A stretch of DNA of 64,000 bases from Liolophura sinensis. Its lineage: Eukaryota; Mollusca; Polyplacophora; Chitonida; Chitonidae. The position numbers and the translations under genes are program-made. Location of the stretch: assembly GCF_032854445.1 (NCBI RefSeq), contig NC_088299.1, positions 16,485,608 through 16,549,607 of the forward strand. The letters are read 5' to 3'. Shown here in pieces: positions 20,880 to 31,740 of the stretch. The notes under the pieces were generated by a model. The model saw only the letters and a list, made by a program, of their open reading frames with translations. It was not told the DNA's origin and made no database searches. How positions within the stretch are numbered: the first letter of the stretch is position 1; every line of letters starts with the position of its first letter.

Positions 20880-21225
20880 TGATCCTAAGCACTGAGGTGC
20901 TTGCCTTTTATTCGCCAGAACACACGAGGTACGAGTTCAGTCCAGAGGCAGGGAGTTTCTAGATTCCCTCACTCTCACTGTCTGTGGGGCTTTGGTAACA
21001 AGAAGCTCTGAGTCTCGCTCATGGCCGTTTGCGTAGTCTAACGTTTGTTGAAGACCACTTGTGAACGCGTGCACATCTGTACAGCCTGTGAGAAAGTTTG
21101 CCGCGTTAGTATTTTGCCAAAGGTCGAGGGTTTACGGTCCAGGACCTTACGGTTTCCTCCACCTATAAAGCTAACCATCATGGTATAAGTGAAACATTGT
21201 TGAGTACGCAGATAAATAACAAGGA
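20880..21225 (+). mobile_element. SINE-C copy, long
   Basis: Possible tRNA-like B box (ggtacgagttcagtccag), then body (ctaacgtttgttgaagacca, ttgccaaaggtcgagggttt), then a 3' end like SINE-A (cctccacctataaagctaac, gaaacattgttgagtacg). The family differs from SINE-A in its body but shares the last ~60 bp. Confidence 0.6.
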
Positions 21226-23640
21226 AGTGAGAAATATGATTGTGATTTCCACGTTATCTACGTTTGAAGCCTGCGTATAGTTGATGATTGGACATCCCGG
21301 CTGTGCGCCTGCGATAACTTCGTCTGTCAATCCAGACTAACTGACTGGCTGATTGATTAATTACTTAACCCACTGATGCGCTGGTTCATTGGTTCTGTCA
21401 ATGAAGAGTTCGGCGTGGCTCTGATTGGTTGATTGATTGGTGAAGTATTGCATTGCCGTGTGGAATTGCAGAAGTATTACTTCCACATTGCTAAATCATC
21501 GTTTGATTTGACTGTTGTAATCAATTATGGAAGACACTATTTAAGAATGTCAGCCAAGCATGTCAGCAAAACTTTGAAGGTCCTCAGGATATCTGTTAAG
21601 GTCATCTGAAATTTGGGAATCTTTAGACACCATTTGGCAATCTATCTCCTTTCTTAGTCGTATTTTCTATTATGTGAGTAAATATTTAATTTGGACTACA
21701 TGCTGAAAGAGCCTTCAAATTATTTCAATAGACAGAAAGAGTTGTACCCCTTTGACTGTGCATCAGATAATATCTGGGATACGCCTGTATTGATATTTTG
21801 GGAAAACAGCGACCGTCGGTATTGACTCTGTGGAAACGGTTGAGCGCTTGATCTCTGTCTCACGCCACGGACTACATATGCTGTTCAGCGATACAGTACC
21901 GAAGTTTGGGATATATACTAGCATGAAAATCAAGAATAAACAGTTCAGTCTTGCTTTACTAAGGAGATTAACTACGTTGAAATGCGTATTAATCATGTCA
22001 GTGGAAATACCAGCATTCGGAGTTCCTCGCTTTAGGTATGTTGCGCGGAGGGATATGGGCAGCTAACAATGACAGCGGTGATAGCGCAGGCTCTCAGTAC
22101 GGGTGACAACCCGTAGATACGCGTAAACACTAGGCGGCTCTCACTCTCTTACTCTTGTAAACTACGTACGTGTATATCACCCGCCGCACTTCTTTTTCGA
22201 GTACCTGGGAGCTAATTGGATATTGTTTTGCAGTCTCAGGTACCCAGTGGTTTTCAGGTGAGCTGTGATCACGTCATATATAGGCCTACATTAAGCAGGA
22301 AATACCTGATTATTTGGTAAGATACTTGTACAGTGCCCAAATAGGACCCCACCGACACCTGTGTGTATATCTATTTCGTGTGAAATTCTCCAAATAGTGC
22401 ACTGCACCAGGTCGTCAGAGGTGACAACTGCTGTGTTACCACGAGGTCCTTAGCTTGAGACGACCACAGTCTACATTGGTGTGTAACAATAAGTAGATTC
22501 GTAACCTAACACACTAACCCTACTGTAACTGACACGACAACCATGCCTAACGGTCGCCAATAGCAACGAGGGAAGCCATGGCGCCCTTGTATACAACATG
22601 GCTGCCATCGGGATATTAATTCCATCCAGGCGCCGCCGTCTAGCTTAATTTTGTCGATAAATTATTGTATGTAGGCCTACTGCTCAAAGAAGTAAGTCTA
22701 ACTAGAGGCTGTATAACATTTCACCAGTAAGACCGCGAGTTCGATTACGGTGGCTTTATAATGTGGTTTTGTTTGCATGCAAACTGAGCGTTACATAGAC
22801 CTGCCCTAATACGCCTAATCAGTAACACTTAGTTATAAAGCTGGGGAATTATTGTTGTGATTTTCCCTACAGGAGAGCATTTACTTTTATCCCGTCAGCT
22901 GTATTATTACTAGTAATCGTATACAGGCATATATATAGTACTATTAACATTTGCTGCAAATTGTGTTTGAAATCATATTAACTTTTCCTTTTCTTTCTCC
23001 GCGTTTTAAGGATAAGGGGAAATTAGCATACTGAATATAACCACTGTTGTGGCCTAATAACATGCATTTCATAAATACATTTCTCGTGCTGTTATTCGGT
23101 TTGTCAAATATATTGAATGAAGTGTAGCATTTCACGTCCAAACAAAACATCCCGCTCTCAAATCGTCTTTATGTCAGTGACATAATGAACTGGCTAACTG
23201 TTTTCAGTGCGCATGATCGAAATTTCATCGCTGCGGGACAAACAAATCCACGTGACCGTGTTAAAGCATTATGACCCTCGGCAGTTCACAGCAAAATCCG
23301 TGTATTTTATTCCACTCTTTCTGACATCTGAAACTTTACATGGGTTCGAGGACAATTTCAAGTCGATAATTTTAAAAAATACATTTTAAGAAATTGGATT
23401 GGAATTGATTTCTGGTCTGTCGTCGAAGATTGTAATGTTGTTGAAACAAAGGACCACGTGCTTTTGTTTCTCCAACCTCTATGACACGTTACGCACACGC
23501 AGCCTGAGGCACCACTCCAATTGCACCACTGTTGGATTGCTGAGTACATTTGGAGTTGGATTACAACGATTCAGAAATATTTACAACATAATACGAATGT
23601 TACATTCGTAAAACCAGGGATTCTCATTGGTACACTCACA
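21226..23640. other. No supported gene; possible promoter-like patch
   Basis: No exon could be supported. At about 22575-22640 there is a GC-rich patch with ACATGGCTGCC, similar to metazoan YY1-type promoter elements. It could be the promoter or a 5' non-coding exon of the plus-strand gene whose first ATG is at 24021. That link is inference. Confidence 0.3.
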
Positions 23641-23644
23641 CAAG

Positions 23645-23915
23645 AGTAGTTGCTGTCACTGGTTCGCCTGTGGCTTCAAGTCAGGAATTTTATCTGGACT
23701 TGCGCGATGGGCGGTGGTTTACTCGGGACAGTAGTTTACTCGGTGTGCTCCGATTTACTCGGTGCAATCAGGTTTACTCGGGCCGGTGGTTTACGCGGGG
23801 CGCTCTGGTTTACTCTGGGCGCTCCTGTTTCCTTCACCTATAAACCTGACCGCCGTCATATGAGTGAAAAATTCTTGAGTACAGTGTAAAATAACAATCA
23901 ACTGATTAAAAAAAA
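23645..23915 (+). mobile_element. SINE-C copy with internal motif expansion
   Basis: Normal SINE-C 3' end (ttccttcacctataaacctg, gaccgccgtcatatgagtga, tcttgagtacagtgtaaaa). Upstream, the segment containing GGTTTACTCGGG, present once in other copies, is repeated about six times with variation (23711-23820). Confidence 0.65.
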
Positions 23916-24020
23916 TAGAAGACCGTTATCTGCCAGACATATGAAGTTTCATTTGCAGAGATATTATTGTCAAACTAACAACTAGGTTACAGCTCAATTC
24001 CTCTATTTCCACACAGAACA

Positions 24021-24131
24021 ATGTCACAAATGGTATGTACTTGTGGGGCGAACTCCAACTATCAGCAACAGCAGCAGAGTGGGACAGACCAACAGACCCA
24101 GCAGCGACAAAAGCGGCCTCCAAAACCAGTG
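24021..24131 (+). CDS. Tandem DUF1330-like protein, exon 1
   Basis: An acceptor (cacag at 24012-24016) is followed four bases later by ATG, so an upstream non-coding exon is likely. It encodes 37 residues: MSQMVCTCG, then a Gln-rich run (QQQQQ, QQTQQRQK) and RPPKPV, ending in phase 0 at gtg|gtaatt. The N-terminus is low-complexity with no signal peptide. Together with exons at 26081, 27061, 27781 and 28626 the coding sequence is 795 bp, or 264 residues, with all phases matching. This first exon is the least certain part, since only an open frame, ATG and splice signals support it. Confidence 0.5.
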
Positions 24132-24519
24132 GTAATTTACTTTTTCACCAAATATATTCAATGAGAAATTTCCAGGACTCTTTGGGATAAGTTGAAAAGA
24201 ACGAAGCGGAAATTTGATGAAGTTGGGATCGGTGGGGATAAAAGGTGGTCGTATTTGTGGGTAGCTAAGCTACGCGGAAACCAGCGCATTTATAAAGATC
24301 GCTTTCGACTTTGTTTCCTAACTAAAACACGCAAAAGCTGTTAGGAATTTGTATTTATCTTGCGTTGCAATATCTTCCCCGATATGACTCTTTTATCCAT
24401 GTATGCGTGTATATTTACGTGCTCATATACAGTTGGCAGAACAGCGATATGCCAAGAATGGGAAATAACTAACTTTTTTTAATAACATAAAGAGAGTTAC
24501 AGTCTTTGCATAACTCCTA

Positions 24520-24690
24520 CGTCAACGTCGTACGTGGGAAGGTCTGTGAACAACCTGTCGATAGTCCTGGGTTTCAGCTGAGCTCTGTCCTGTTTCCTTC
24601 CACTACAGTGGTGGCCGCCGTCGTATAAGTGAAATATTCTTGAGTGCGGCATAAAACTCCAATCGAAATAAATAAATAAATAAATAAATA
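24520..24690 (+). mobile_element. SINE-A 3' part
   Basis: cgtacgtgggaaggtctgtg, then ggtggccgccgtcgtataag, gtgaaatattcttgagtgcg, and a tail of five AAATA units. Lies in intron 1 of the DUF1330-like gene. Confidence 0.9.
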
Positions 24691-24715
24691 CGACGACTTA
24701 TGCCCATCCTATTCA

Positions 24716-25080
24716 TTACACAAATAGAAATTGCACATATGTAGGACATAAAGAGAAATTGCCTTCAATTTGTGCTTGTCGATGGTAATATGCATGTAAG
24801 AGGTTGCCTTTATTAATTTGGACGATCACAAACTTGATTCCGCTGGTATATGATTGGGCACTGAAGCCTTTTACTGTAAAGCAGATGCTGATCGGTCTAC
24901 TGGATTCACGGTAAAGTTTATGTACACCTGTGACTGAGCGACCCTGGGCATGGTCCGGGTCAGGTGTACTGTGGTCAGCCAGCCAGACTGACCGGCCCGC
25001 CCCGCCATGACCTGTCCGCTCACTAGACTGCGGACATTCCAGGCATACCATCAGAGATTACCTTAACTGCGCTGGTGGCT
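24716..25080 (-). other. GC-rich patch with overlapping open frames
   Basis: 24880-25040 is clearly more GC-rich than its surroundings and open in two minus-strand frames, one reading GRAGQSGWLTTVHLTRTMPR. I could not place convincing splice boundaries or a family, and it lies inside an intron of the plus-strand gene. It may be an old transposon piece. Confidence 0.2.
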
Positions 25081-25299
25081 GACCCTAGCAGTTGACCAGC
25101 ACCTGTAAAGTTCTACCTTCATTAGCAGACAATGTACACACGGGTTTGTCCTTGATGAACGGCCGGTCACGCCGGACAAATAACGGTAGACAATGGTCAC
25201 ACGGCCAAAGTTGTCTTGACACCATAGGACCTCACTATAAATGTCCATACGCGCAGACGCACGCACCGCACGCCCTCTTTTAACATCAGAAACATTCCG

Positions 25300-25405
25300 C
25301 CGGTCTCTGCCCGGTTTCCTCCCACTATAATGCTGGCAACCGTCGTATAAGTGAAATATTCTTGTAAACGGCGTAAAACTTCAACTGATTAAATAAAATA
25401 AATAA
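25300..25405 (+). mobile_element. SINE-A 3' part
   Basis: ctgcccggtttcctcccact, aatgctggcaaccgtcgtat, then gaaatattcttgtaaacggc and an A-rich tail. Confidence 0.85.
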
Positions 25406-25859
25406 TATCAGAAACGCTTGTGCTGATGTTTGTGGATCTAAATTGTAAAAATCAACGTTACTGTTTCAAACTCCACCTATTTTAACGAGATATTGGAAGG
25501 TCTTTTATGCACACTCAGATCGAAACGCCCAAGGACATGTGTTCAGAAACATATTTCCGAGAGAAAGAGAAATAAAACACTGACAATGAACGAATGTGGA
25601 TTATAAGCAAGAGAAATGTTTCTCTTGAATAATGTCTGAGAGAGAGGCTTTCTCTAACAGAGACCTCAAAATCTGCTTAACCATTCCCTGCAATCAGGTG
25701 CTATATCTCCGTTCGATTCTATGACAGCGGTTAGGTTGATGAGTATATCAGGCAGGTGAAGTATTCTAAAAAAAACACAGCATCTCGGCTGATTGTGGCC
25801 AAGTCTCATGACAGTAACAGTATATGGGGTTAATTGCTTTTGAACATAGAAGGTGCATG

Positions 25860-25990
25860 GGCCACCGGGGCCGAGTGGTTAACCTGCTGTCGCAGCATAA
25901 TGACCCAGGAGCCTCTAACCAATGCGGTCGCTGTCACTCATACTGGTTTCCTGTCGTAGTTGAAATACCCTTGGGTAAGGCGAAAAAAGA
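25860..25990 (+). mobile_element. SINE-A head (tRNA-like part), body deleted
   Basis: ggggccgagtggttaacctg is an A-box-like tRNA head. cagcataatgacccaggagc and ctctaaccaatgcggtcgct match the full copy at 7102. The central domain is missing and the sequence jumps to a degenerate 3' end (gttgaaatacccttgggtaa). Confidence 0.75.
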
Positions 25991-26080
25991 TACCGATCTA
26001 TCAACAAATCGACATGTACGAATTGATATTGTTTTTATGTCTTAGTTTCCGTGTTATTGTTTTACCTCTGGCATGAACAG

Positions 26081-26215
26081 GTTGCCGCTAAGGATGAAGT
26101 TTACGCCTTCATCCGCGCCAGACGAGAGCACTACCCAGTGATGAAGAACTACATGGTGCGGGAGTCGAAGATTATTGAGAACTACAAGGGAACAATTGTC
26201 GGCCTAGCTGAAAAG
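26081..26215 (+). CDS. Tandem DUF1330-like protein, exon 2
   Basis: A 135-bp exon, phase 0 on both sides (gaacag|gtt ... gaaaag|gtatat). It reads VAAKDEVYAFIRARREHYPV, then MKNYMVRESKIIENYKG, then VGLAEK. This is a beta strand (VYAFIRA), a long helix and the start of the next strand, matching the first half of a DUF1330/EthD-like ferredoxin fold. High coding quality (no stops, conserved-looking pattern, good splice signals). Confidence 0.75.
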
Positions 26216-26447
26216 GTATATTCTTACAGAGAAGACGTACATATTAAATATTGTGCTGGATTTTGGAACATTAAGCTGATGATATAACGTTATCAAATAA
26301 CGGTCTGAGCTAGTACATAGAAGAGCATTTTCACGTTTAAATATGAGGTTATCTGGTATCAAAGGTGTTGCATTTGGTAATTTATAACTTTCTAGTTTCC
26401 CACGAGTATAATCTTCTTTTCTGTTTCTGAAAACAACTCCAGTTTTT

Positions 26448-26932
26448 GAAGTTGGGTAACTCTTGTCGAATTGACGACAGGGAAGATTCACCGCTGTTCA
26501 CACGAGCATTAAATCTTCCCCTGCATAAACTGGCGTCAATCGTTTGATCTCTGTAATTAACTAACCTGTTGTGAGACTCGCGGAATCAAAAGGGTCCATG
26601 GCAATTACGTCTGTTCATGAAAAACATTTCCGAGCCTATACACCGTTTAGTGAGTTTTTTTTTAAGATGGCAGCCGCAGTACAGTATAAACGCAGACATT
26701 TTCTTTTGTGTTATTGCATTGGCCTATTTTTGGTCAGTCCAACATAAGATTAGATTAGTTAATTTGTAGGAACATGCGACTGACATCGATTTATGCTAGG
26801 GAAGGCTTAATGCCGTGTGAACAGCGGTAAATGTTCATTACCGTCAATTCCACACATTTGGGGCTCTTTCTCTGCGTAACTCTCGCAACTGCGTTCCTCG
26901 ATAAGAGTTACCCCACTCTGCAACTAGAAGGT
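26448..26932. mobile_element. Family-D TIR transposon, second copy
   Basis: The right arm (about 26813-26932) matches the arm at 6325-6446 (cagcggtaaatgtt, gtaactctcgcaactgcg, ctctgcaacta at the end). The left arm (26448-26520) is a shortened inverse. The interior (26555-26650, gaatcaaaagggtcc, gtctgttcatgaaaa) matches 5900-5995. No SINE inside. Lies in the intron between exons 2 and 3 of the DUF1330-like gene. Confidence 0.65.
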
Positions 26933-27060
26933 ATGAACATCACCCCGCGGTGCTTCCTGCGACAATTTTCAACACTAAAATCTGTATTATACCCAGAAAG
27001 TGTAATCCCTAATCGCGATAATACTGTTAACAATGTTTTCATGTCTACTTTATCCGTAAG

Positions 27061-27274
27061 GTCTGTGTTCTGGAAGCCCCCTTAGGAGGGTCCAACTGGG
27101 TGTCCCCGACTACCGAGGACCCGAGATACTGTGTGCTGGTCATCCGCTTTGATAGCATGAGGAACGCCAACCTGTGGAGCTTCTCTGATCCTATCTTCAA
27201 GCAACAGGACTGTTTACCTCCAAATGAGATGATCGAGGGATTTATTGTGCCCATGAAGCACCTTCCACCAGATG
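27061..27274 (+). CDS. Tandem DUF1330-like protein, exon 3
   Basis: Enters in phase 0 after tccgtaag. It reads VCVLEAPLGGSNWVSPTTED, then RYCVLVIRFDSMRNANLW, then SFSDPIFK and GFIVPMKHLPPD. This completes domain 1: RYCVLVIRFDSM...SFSDPIF is the strand-helix block where DUF1330 proteins have a hydrophobic strand, F-x-S/D-x, and a S-x-x-Y/F pair. The frame reaches TAG a few bases beyond the proposed end. The only donor that keeps the phase-1 frame of the next exon is a GC donor, gatg|gctagt (27275), giving a GC-AG intron. If instead the TAG is used, the protein ends here at 154 residues. Confidence 0.7.
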
Positions 27275-27499
27275 GCTAGTACTTCACTAAGTCTTGTCTT
27301 TTGACTTCTTACACATCATAGATGTACGGTTAAAAGACGTCACAGGTCGGGTCATACCGAAGACTAGTACATTGTTATTCCTTATGGAACACGTTTTGCC
27401 ATGTCATATTTATTCATTCTTTGCTTTTAATATTTATGTTATAAGCAACTAATCTACTATATTACAACGGCCTGGTTTTCTATACCTTATATTGAGATC

Positions 27500-27680
27500 G
27501 ACCGCATTCCATGCTGGTTTGGCTTCAGCCAGTAGTCAGGGTGTTTCTCTGGGCACCTGTTGAAGGGCGGTGGTTTTCTCCATGCTCAAACCGATGTCCC
27601 CCACAGAACGTGTCTGCATGCCGTCGTAAAAATAAAGTCTTTATGGCGTTTAACCCCACTGAAATAAATAAATAAATGAA
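27500..27680 (+). mobile_element. Degenerate SINE (A/C-like 3' end)
   Basis: ggcggtggttttctccatgc, then tctgcatgccgtcgtaaaaa, ggcgtttaaccccactgaaa, and an AAATA tail. Strongly diverged, in the GC-AG intron. Confidence 0.6.
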
Positions 27681-27780
27681 AAATTAGCTTTCCCCGTTCT
27701 TCTGTACCATATATGTAGTTACGCTGATGATCTACACAAGAGCCATAAGCAATGGACATGTGTCACTGTCTCGTCCACAG

Positions 27781-28011
27781 ACTGTAAGACCTTCACCATG
27801 ATGAACATCCGCAATGTGCGTGACGCCCAGGCTTTCCAGGAGTGTTACATCGACGAGGTGGTCCCACTACTGGACGACAACAACGTGGAACAAGGGGTCG
27901 TATCGACTGATGAAGTTCAGCCACTGCGCAGGTCCTGGGTTAAGAGAGGAGACTTCATCTTTGTACATCAGGCCAGACGACCAGACAGCTTGATTAATGT
28001 CTTCAACTCAG
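27781..28011 (+). CDS. Tandem DUF1330-like protein, exon 4
   Basis: A 231-bp exon after ccacag, entering in phase 1 and leaving in phase 1 at tcag|gtaacc. It reads CKTFTMMNIRNVRDAQAFQE, then CYIDEVVPLLDD, then RSWVKRGDFIFVHQARRPDS and VFNS. This is a complete strand-helix-strand-strand run of a second DUF1330-like domain. DFIFVHQARRPDSLINVFNS matches the signature strand and the start of the second helix. Confidence 0.8.
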
Positions 28012-28625
28012 GTAACCTATAGACAAAAACGAGCATATACATAGACTTAGTTCAAACTTTGTGGACCGTTTTCCATGCTAAAGACATTAGATTGACATGA
28101 CACTCCACCCATTCACGGTATAGCGATAATAGGTCCACCAGGATGGTATATCCCTCAACACCTAACATTACTTTAAAAAGCACCTGTACAAAGATTGCTA
28201 ATTTAAAAGTAATATAGGCATACCTCCATCGGTAATGATCAGAAATCTCTTGAAATCGCTGTAACTGAACCTGGTTATTCATTTAAGATGAAAATATGAA
28301 AATATGCCAAATGTCCATTGCTCTCACGGATGACAATGTGATCAGTTTCAATACACCAACCCCCCATGATTTGGTTGCTGGGTGGGCACACACCTATGTA
28401 GGTATTAAAAGAATACAAGGTTTTACCTCAGTCATTATCGGAATGAAGTATCACTTCTATATGACACTATGACACTCGTCAATTTTTCTGTATACCATTA
28501 ACATAACAGTTATTACAGATTTTGGCACTCGCCAATGTTTCTGTCAACCAAGCATCTTCGTCAGTATTGCTACAAATGTCGGCGCTCTATGATTCCTAAT
28601 GCGATTTTCATTGTTAATGTTACAG

Positions 28626-28729
28626 AGGCTTACTCTCGCCTGCGTGCTGACCGGGAGAATTGGGCAGAGTGCGAAACCCTGATGTTCACCGTCAGCCGAG
28701 AGCCCTTCCGTTCTGCCAGAAGACGCTAG
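28626..28729 (+). CDS. Tandem DUF1330-like protein, exon 5 (C-terminus)
   Basis: Last exon after gttacag, phase 1, ending at TAG. It reads AYSRLRADRENWAECETLM, then FTVSREPFRSARRR. With exon 4 the junction gives VFNSEAYSRLR, the S-x-x-Y-x-x-L/R element typical of DUF1330-like alpha/beta barrels, followed by the last strand (CETLMFTVS) and a basic tail. The whole protein has two such domains (about residues 40-150 and 155-258). Members of this dimeric alpha/beta barrel superfamily are small soluble proteins, many without known function; no function is assigned. A two-domain chain could fold like the usual homodimer. Confidence 0.75.
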
Positions 28730-30248
28730 ATGAAGACTACAAGTACCTAGCCAGACGCACAGCGACTTGTAAGTGAATTCAAGAGCTACCCTCTGGGGCC
28801 TCATTGGCAAAGTTTTCGTGACGTCGCCTTCGCATAACTACATTTCCGACATTTGTCAATACCACCATTTATGTTCCATGAGGTGAATGCTTGAGTTCAG
28901 TTACGATAGCAAACGTGTGACATAAGCGTTTGACAGGAACAGATAGTATATCTGACAAATGTACATTTCTTAATGTACAAAAATTACTGATACCTCAAAG
29001 TATTGTTTTGGTGAACCAACTGTAGTGTCGGGAGAAAAAAAAACCCACAGACGAAGGCACGTATATAGTATTATCAGGCGTACACGTGGTATTATAAAGG
29101 TAGAAGTATGATTAAACATTTCACACCTAGATACTTTGACAGTCTAGGCTGTTTAAATGATAAATTCATGGTAATCCTGTCTTTAGGGCTTGTATGCACA
29201 ATAGAACCCGATTCATAACGTCCAAGAGGCGAGTATAACAAACTGCTCTTCCCTTAGGCCTACTGCGCATATTTTTACACTGATCCATGGGTGGATTACA
29301 GAATCTCTAGAGGTGGGTGGGTAATAGGAGATGAGGGGGTGAGGGGCTTTCTGTATTTGCATGTATATGTTGTTTTTATACTTTTTTGCTTCCCCTTTAC
29401 GTAATCAAAACGAGAGTTGCTGTTGATCTGTGCTGATTGCTTCCGTATACAATCTTATAGGCCTATATTATTTTTCGTTATTATTTTTTGAAAGTCAAAC
29501 TACATTCCATCTACATTCAGTGAGTTCAGGTGTGAAAAAAATACATATGTACGCATGTACCTAACAATACGCAATTATTAACATTTCCAAGATTTTGTTG
29601 TGAACATTTCATGCATGTGCATTGGAATTATTTCGCCGTTTGGTGGGACATTTACCTATCCGGCTTACAGGCCTATATTACCGACAACGTCGCTTCACCT
29701 CTTACGTAACGATTAACCTGTTCTTCATTCATCTGACTTAAGCCTTGATGCCATGACAGTTTTACATAATATGCTTGTTTATGTTGATGTATTCTTCATA
29801 TATTTTAAACCACAGAGGTGGATTTATGAATTATGAAAAGCATGAAAAGTTTCCACTTTACAATCTACCTTAATTCTCTTCCAGACAATTATCCAAATGT
29901 CTATACATGTATGTTTCCTTCTTAGACCTCCAATAATGCATGATTATATACATATCGATCTGATCTAATTGATGTAGTACGATTGTATATCGCCGCCATC
30001 TTGTAGATAAGGGATAAATTATTCTTCTATTTTATGAATATATATAAATATAAAACTGCTTCAGTGGTTTCTTGTTGATAGTTCTATTTAAGACACGCTG
30101 TCGTCTCTTTACATCGTCCACCTGGGAGATCACCACGGGGTTGTGTCCCCTTTGCAATCAGGACCGTTGTGAGTTCATCATGATCTCGAGTTGTAGTGAA
30201 TTAACATATTAACGAATGAGTTGGCGAACCTTGGTCTGGTGGTTACAG
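28730..30248. other. 3' flank and intergenic DNA, no supported gene
   Basis: AT-rich, no open frame of note and no repeat I recognise. The first part must contain the 3' UTR of the preceding gene; I could not settle on a polyadenylation signal. Confidence 0.5.
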
Positions 30249-30367
30249 GCCTTCACTTTTTAATTGCAAGGGGACACGAGGTGTTCAACCTGGTGTTTGA
30301 CAAGGACTCCCCTCCCTCAGAACTTGTTGGGATCGACAGCGCCCGTGTTGCCGTTGGTGCAGTCTGA
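30249..30367 (+). CDS. Candidate terminal exon, unknown product
   Basis: After an acceptor (ggttacag), a phase-1 frame reads LHFLIARGHEVFNLVFDKDS, then PPSELVGIDSARVAVGAV and TGA. It has coding-like composition and a clean acceptor, but I recognise no family. An open Cys-containing frame upstream (about 30088-30210) was not convincingly linked. May be a gene remnant. Confidence 0.3.
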
Positions 30368-31204
30368 AACTTTCGTCGAAGACCCGGGGGTGTAAGAAGT
30401 AAAGGAAAAGTGAAAGGGGAGGGCGGGGGGTGAGGGGCTTCAGGATCCGCCAAGGCACCAAGAGCTCTTGGACCCTAGGCGCGTACAAACGTGCTTCAAG
30501 AGTAAAAATATCTATCCTCAAGGCTGTGACGAAGAAGGCCTATACTGCACATTTTGGTACAAATTTAGTTGGGTCATGTGAGTCGTGAAATAATTACTCT
30601 AATGGGGCATGCGGATAAACTGAGCAATCTTTATTATACATTGCCAAGAGTACCCAGGCCTGCAGGCAGCGAGGAGAGGTGTTGGGGTCGCACATAGGCA
30701 GGTGGAACGACTATCCCAGTCAGTAATCAGCAAGAGTCATTCACCAAATCACAGAAATTCCTATCCAGCATTATGATAAAAACCTAGGTAAAGGCGATAT
30801 TTATACTCTTACGTTCCTTGTGATAGAAAACATGCAGGCATGGCTTCATAAACTTTAGTATCGTTTGTAAGAATTATCGCCTTGCTGAAAATATCCCATA
30901 ATATAGGGCGAATAAGAAGTCTTCCAGAGGAATTAATAGACGTGAGTTTTCACTCCGTTTGAATGCTGAGTTACATTGCGCAATTTCGCAGATTATAATA
31001 TTTCAGATACCATGACGAAATGACGATAGGAACGCTTTTCCTCGAGGTTAAAATATCTGATCAATGAAATCACAGTGCGTTGATCTGTTTGAAGAAATTG
31101 AAAGAAATGTTGTAACATCCGATTCAAAAGTGTGAAGAGAGCAATGAACATTTACTGTTGTGTATTTTTTATATGGTTTGGTCGAAAGTGTGTGTTTCCT
31201 CCAA
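30368..31204. other. No supported gene
   Basis: Includes a G-rich/pyrimidine-skewed stretch at about 30385-30445. Nothing else recognised. Confidence 0.45.
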
Positions 31205-31280
31205 TACCCCCCCCCCCCCCCCCCCGCTTTTGAAAATGCAAAGGCACACCCCGGTCCCTCTTTTCTACGCCACTGACCGC
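31205..31280. repeat. Poly-C tract plus repeat terminus
   Basis: A run of about 20 C (31207-31226) followed by gcaaaggcacaccccggtcc and tttctacgccactgacc. The latter resembles the terminal sequence of common invertebrate DNA repeats (reverse complement begins with the cagtggcgtaga type). Confidence 0.5.
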
Positions 31281-31377
31281 TTGTCATTACGCCCATAATA
31301 TTCGCGGAGAATACCTCACCATGCTTCATTTCGTTACTGAGGTATTCCCATGGATGATATGAATGCAACTTGTCATT

Positions 31378-31545
31378 CACCAGTATGTCTGTACGTTTCT
31401 TGTTGCAAAGTTCGTCAGTAACTTGCCAAAGGTCGGTCGGTAGTTTACGCCAGGCACGATTGGATTGTCCTCATCCATAAAACTGCTCGCCATCATGAAA
31501 GTGAAAAAGTCTTGATTATTGTGTCGAAGAACAATCAGATCAGTG
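31378..31545 (+). mobile_element. SINE-C copy, diverged
   Basis: gttcgtcagtaacttgccaa, aggtcggtcggtagtttacg, then tcatccataaaactgctcgc and a weak 3' end (gtgaaaaagtcttgattatt). Confidence 0.6.
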
Positions 31546-31689
31546 ACTGAGTAGGAGTTCACGTTTACTGTGTAACTGTAGATGCTTTAGTAATGCTTTT
31601 TACCTATATGCTGTATATATAATATCCAAATCTGATTTAAGTATAGTATAAAGACTATCATAAGTTTCTGAACCGGAAAAATGGACAGT

Positions 31690-31740
31690 ATTTGTAAATA
31701 TATTATGACGTTGAACTACAATCAAATAAATAAATAAAAT
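31690..31740 (+). mobile_element. SINE tail fragment
   Basis: atgacgttgaactacaatca followed by AAATA repeats, like the end of a SINE-B or SINE-A copy. No body preserved. Confidence 0.45.
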
